DNA of 47,127 nt from Streptomyces sp. Ru62. Its GTDB lineage: Bacteria; Actinomycetota; Actinomycetes; Streptomycetales; Streptomycetaceae. Every line of letters starts with the position of its first letter. Position 1 is the first letter of the stretch. Under the pieces are notes generated by a model, which saw nothing but the letters and a program-made list of their open reading frames with translations, was not told where the DNA came from and did no database searches. Below, one piece after another: positions 46,351 to 47,127 of this stretch. Where the stretch lies: assembly GCF_002920615.1 (NCBI RefSeq), contig NZ_PQSU01000049.1, positions 1 through 47,127 on the forward strand, read 5' to 3'. The position numbers were made by a program, and so were the translations under genes.

Positions 46351-47028
46351 TCAGAAGGCGGGCTGAAGCAGACCGCCCAGGGCGTTGCAGGCGGACACTA
46401 TGCGGTGCATCTCCCGCTTGGTGAGCGCGGCGTCCACGGGCAGCGCGAGCGTTTCGTCGGCGGCCAGCTCGGTCTCCGGCAACGACACGCACCGGCGGAA
46501 CTCCGGCAGCCGGTGCACGGGCGTCTTCACCGGCACCCGGCAGTCGACTCCCTTGGCCCGTACGGCCCGCGCGAACGCGTCCCGGTCCGGCCGGCCGTTC
46601 CCCGGCACCCGCACGACGTACTGCTGGTAGGTGTGCCCGTCCCCGCCGTCCGGCGTCCGTACGCCCTTCAACTTGGCGTCGAGATAAGCCGCCCGCTGCC
46701 TGCGCTGCGCTATCTCGTCGTACGGCGCCTCCGACTCGCCCTGCTCCAGCACCAGCAGTCCGTACCGCTGCCCGAGCGCGTGCAACCGACCGATGTCGGC
46801 CCGCCGTCCGAAGCGGTGGACGACAACCACCGCGGCCGTACGTGCGGTTACGGCCGCCTCGACCGCGTCCGGGTCGAGGCAGTAGGTCACGGGATCTATG
46901 TCCGCGAACACCGGGAGCGCGCCCGCCAGGGTTACGGCCTCGGCGACCTCGACGTTCCCGAAGGCCGGTACGACGACCTCGTCACCGACTCCTACGCCGG
47001 CGGCCCTGAGCATTGCTGCAGTTCCCAT
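46351..47028 (-). CDS. Shortened DegT/DnrJ/EryC1-like aminotransferase-fold protein
   Basis: A 225-residue relative of PLP-dependent sugar aminotransferases of the DegT/DnrJ/EryC1/StrS family, which usually have 370-400 residues. It begins directly with the cofactor-domain pattern (TAAMLRAAGVGVGDEVVVPAFGNVEVAEAVTLAGALPVFADIDPVTYCLDPDAVEAAV). It then jumps from VLEQGESEA to the C-terminal small domain (AAYLDAKLKGV, HTYQQYVVRVPGN, GVDCRVPVKTPVHRLPEF, LALPVDAALTKREMHRIVSA). The segment carrying the PLP-binding lysine is missing. The conserved Asp before it appears replaced in VLEQGESEA. It may be a regulatory or degenerate paralogue. The reading frame is intact. The start ATG 47028 is uncertain, since the open frame extends to 47073. 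Confidence 0.7.
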   Translation of the reverse strand: MGTAAMLRAAGVGVGDEVVVPAFGNVEVAEAVTLAGALPVFADIDPVTYCLDPDAVEAAVTARTAAVVVVHRFGRRADIGRLHALGQRYGLLVLEQGESEAPYDEIAQRRQRAAYLDAKLKGVRTPDGGDGHTYQQYVVRVPGNGRPDRDAFARAVRAKGVDCRVPVKTPVHRLPEFRRCVSLPETELAADETLALPVDAALTKREMHRIVSACNALGGLLQPAF

Positions 47029-47076
47029 GTCTGGGATGCTGGGCTCGCAACGTGAACGACACGTTACGCACAACAG

Positions 47077-47116
47077 AAAAAGGCCGGACCCCGAACCGAA
47101 GTTCAGGATCCGACCT
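47077..47116 (-). terminator. UUCG-capped terminator of a gene beyond the right edge
   Basis: On the minus strand AGGTCGGATCCTGAAC pairs over 16 bp (three G-U) with GTTCGGGGTCCGGCCT, closed by a TTCG tetraloop and followed by a T-tract. The gene it ends lies outside the window. Confidence 0.88.
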
Positions 47117-47127
47117 CTTCAACAATT

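Noticed and set aside
43187..46492. 1101-codon minus-strand frame opposite osaC, continuing through the tRNA
   Set aside because: It crosses a tRNA gene and a terminator and has no recognisable domain.

Overview
The window is chromosomal DNA of a Streptomyces. GC content is very high, GTG starts are frequent, and gene order matches the S. coelicolor region around recA, gluABCD, lhr, clgR, ftsK and osaABC (from memory of that genome, running in the opposite direction to its numbering). It is core chromosome. I see no prophage, integron, CRISPR array or biosynthetic cluster, and no complete mobile element.

Layout. 1-3.8 kb: the end of a secreted GH18 chitinase, a DUF6204 gene, a MarR regulator with a perfect 14-bp palindrome in front of it, a MazG-like nucleotide pyrophosphohydrolase, and a TAXI-type solute-binding protein. 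3.8-9.7 kb: the GluK/GluR two-component system diverging from the glutamate ABC transporter operon gluABCD, whose cistrons are separated by strong hairpins. 9.7-12.8 kb: a flavin monooxygenase, then a cysteine dioxygenase-rhodanese pair preceded by an unannotated cysteine-rich leader peptide. 12.8-19.1 kb: an FtsX-type permease remnant, recX and recA, a small divergent gene, a membrane-protein remnant, an AI-2E-family permease, DUF3046 and a terpene-cyclase-fold protein. 19.2-21.2 kb: an AraC-AzlC-AzlD operon. 21.4-28.2 kb: the Lhr helicase and a Nei-type DNA glycosylase, an SDR remnant and a small membrane protein. 28.4-36.4 kb: Dps and the leftward chain ftsK, a RodZ-like gene, rimO, pgsA, cinA and clgR. 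36.5-46.2 kb: the osmoadaptation genes osaB and osaA, with divergent osaC. 46.2-47.1 kb: tRNA-Thr(GGT), a shortened DegT-like protein, and a terminator belonging to a gene beyond the right edge.

How the genes work together. The strongest theme is DNA damage. Three genes (recA, the MazG-like gene, lhr) have the LexA-independent RecA-NDp/PafBC-type promoter TTGTCAGTGGC-N6-TAGnnT at exact spacing, and rimO has a weaker version. recA also has a LexA-like box. Nucleotide sanitation, helicase repair and recombination are thus probably co-induced. Sulfur control is a second theme: a 28-residue leader ending CVCRPSC precedes cysteine dioxygenase and overlaps RNA segments that can pair in alternative ways. 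Osmotic and stress control forms a third: osaA is a poly-HAMP hybrid kinase with an apparent 1-nt frameshift in this sequence.

Limits. All calls come from reading translations and motifs. No database search, folding or alignment was run, and function beyond family level is inference.
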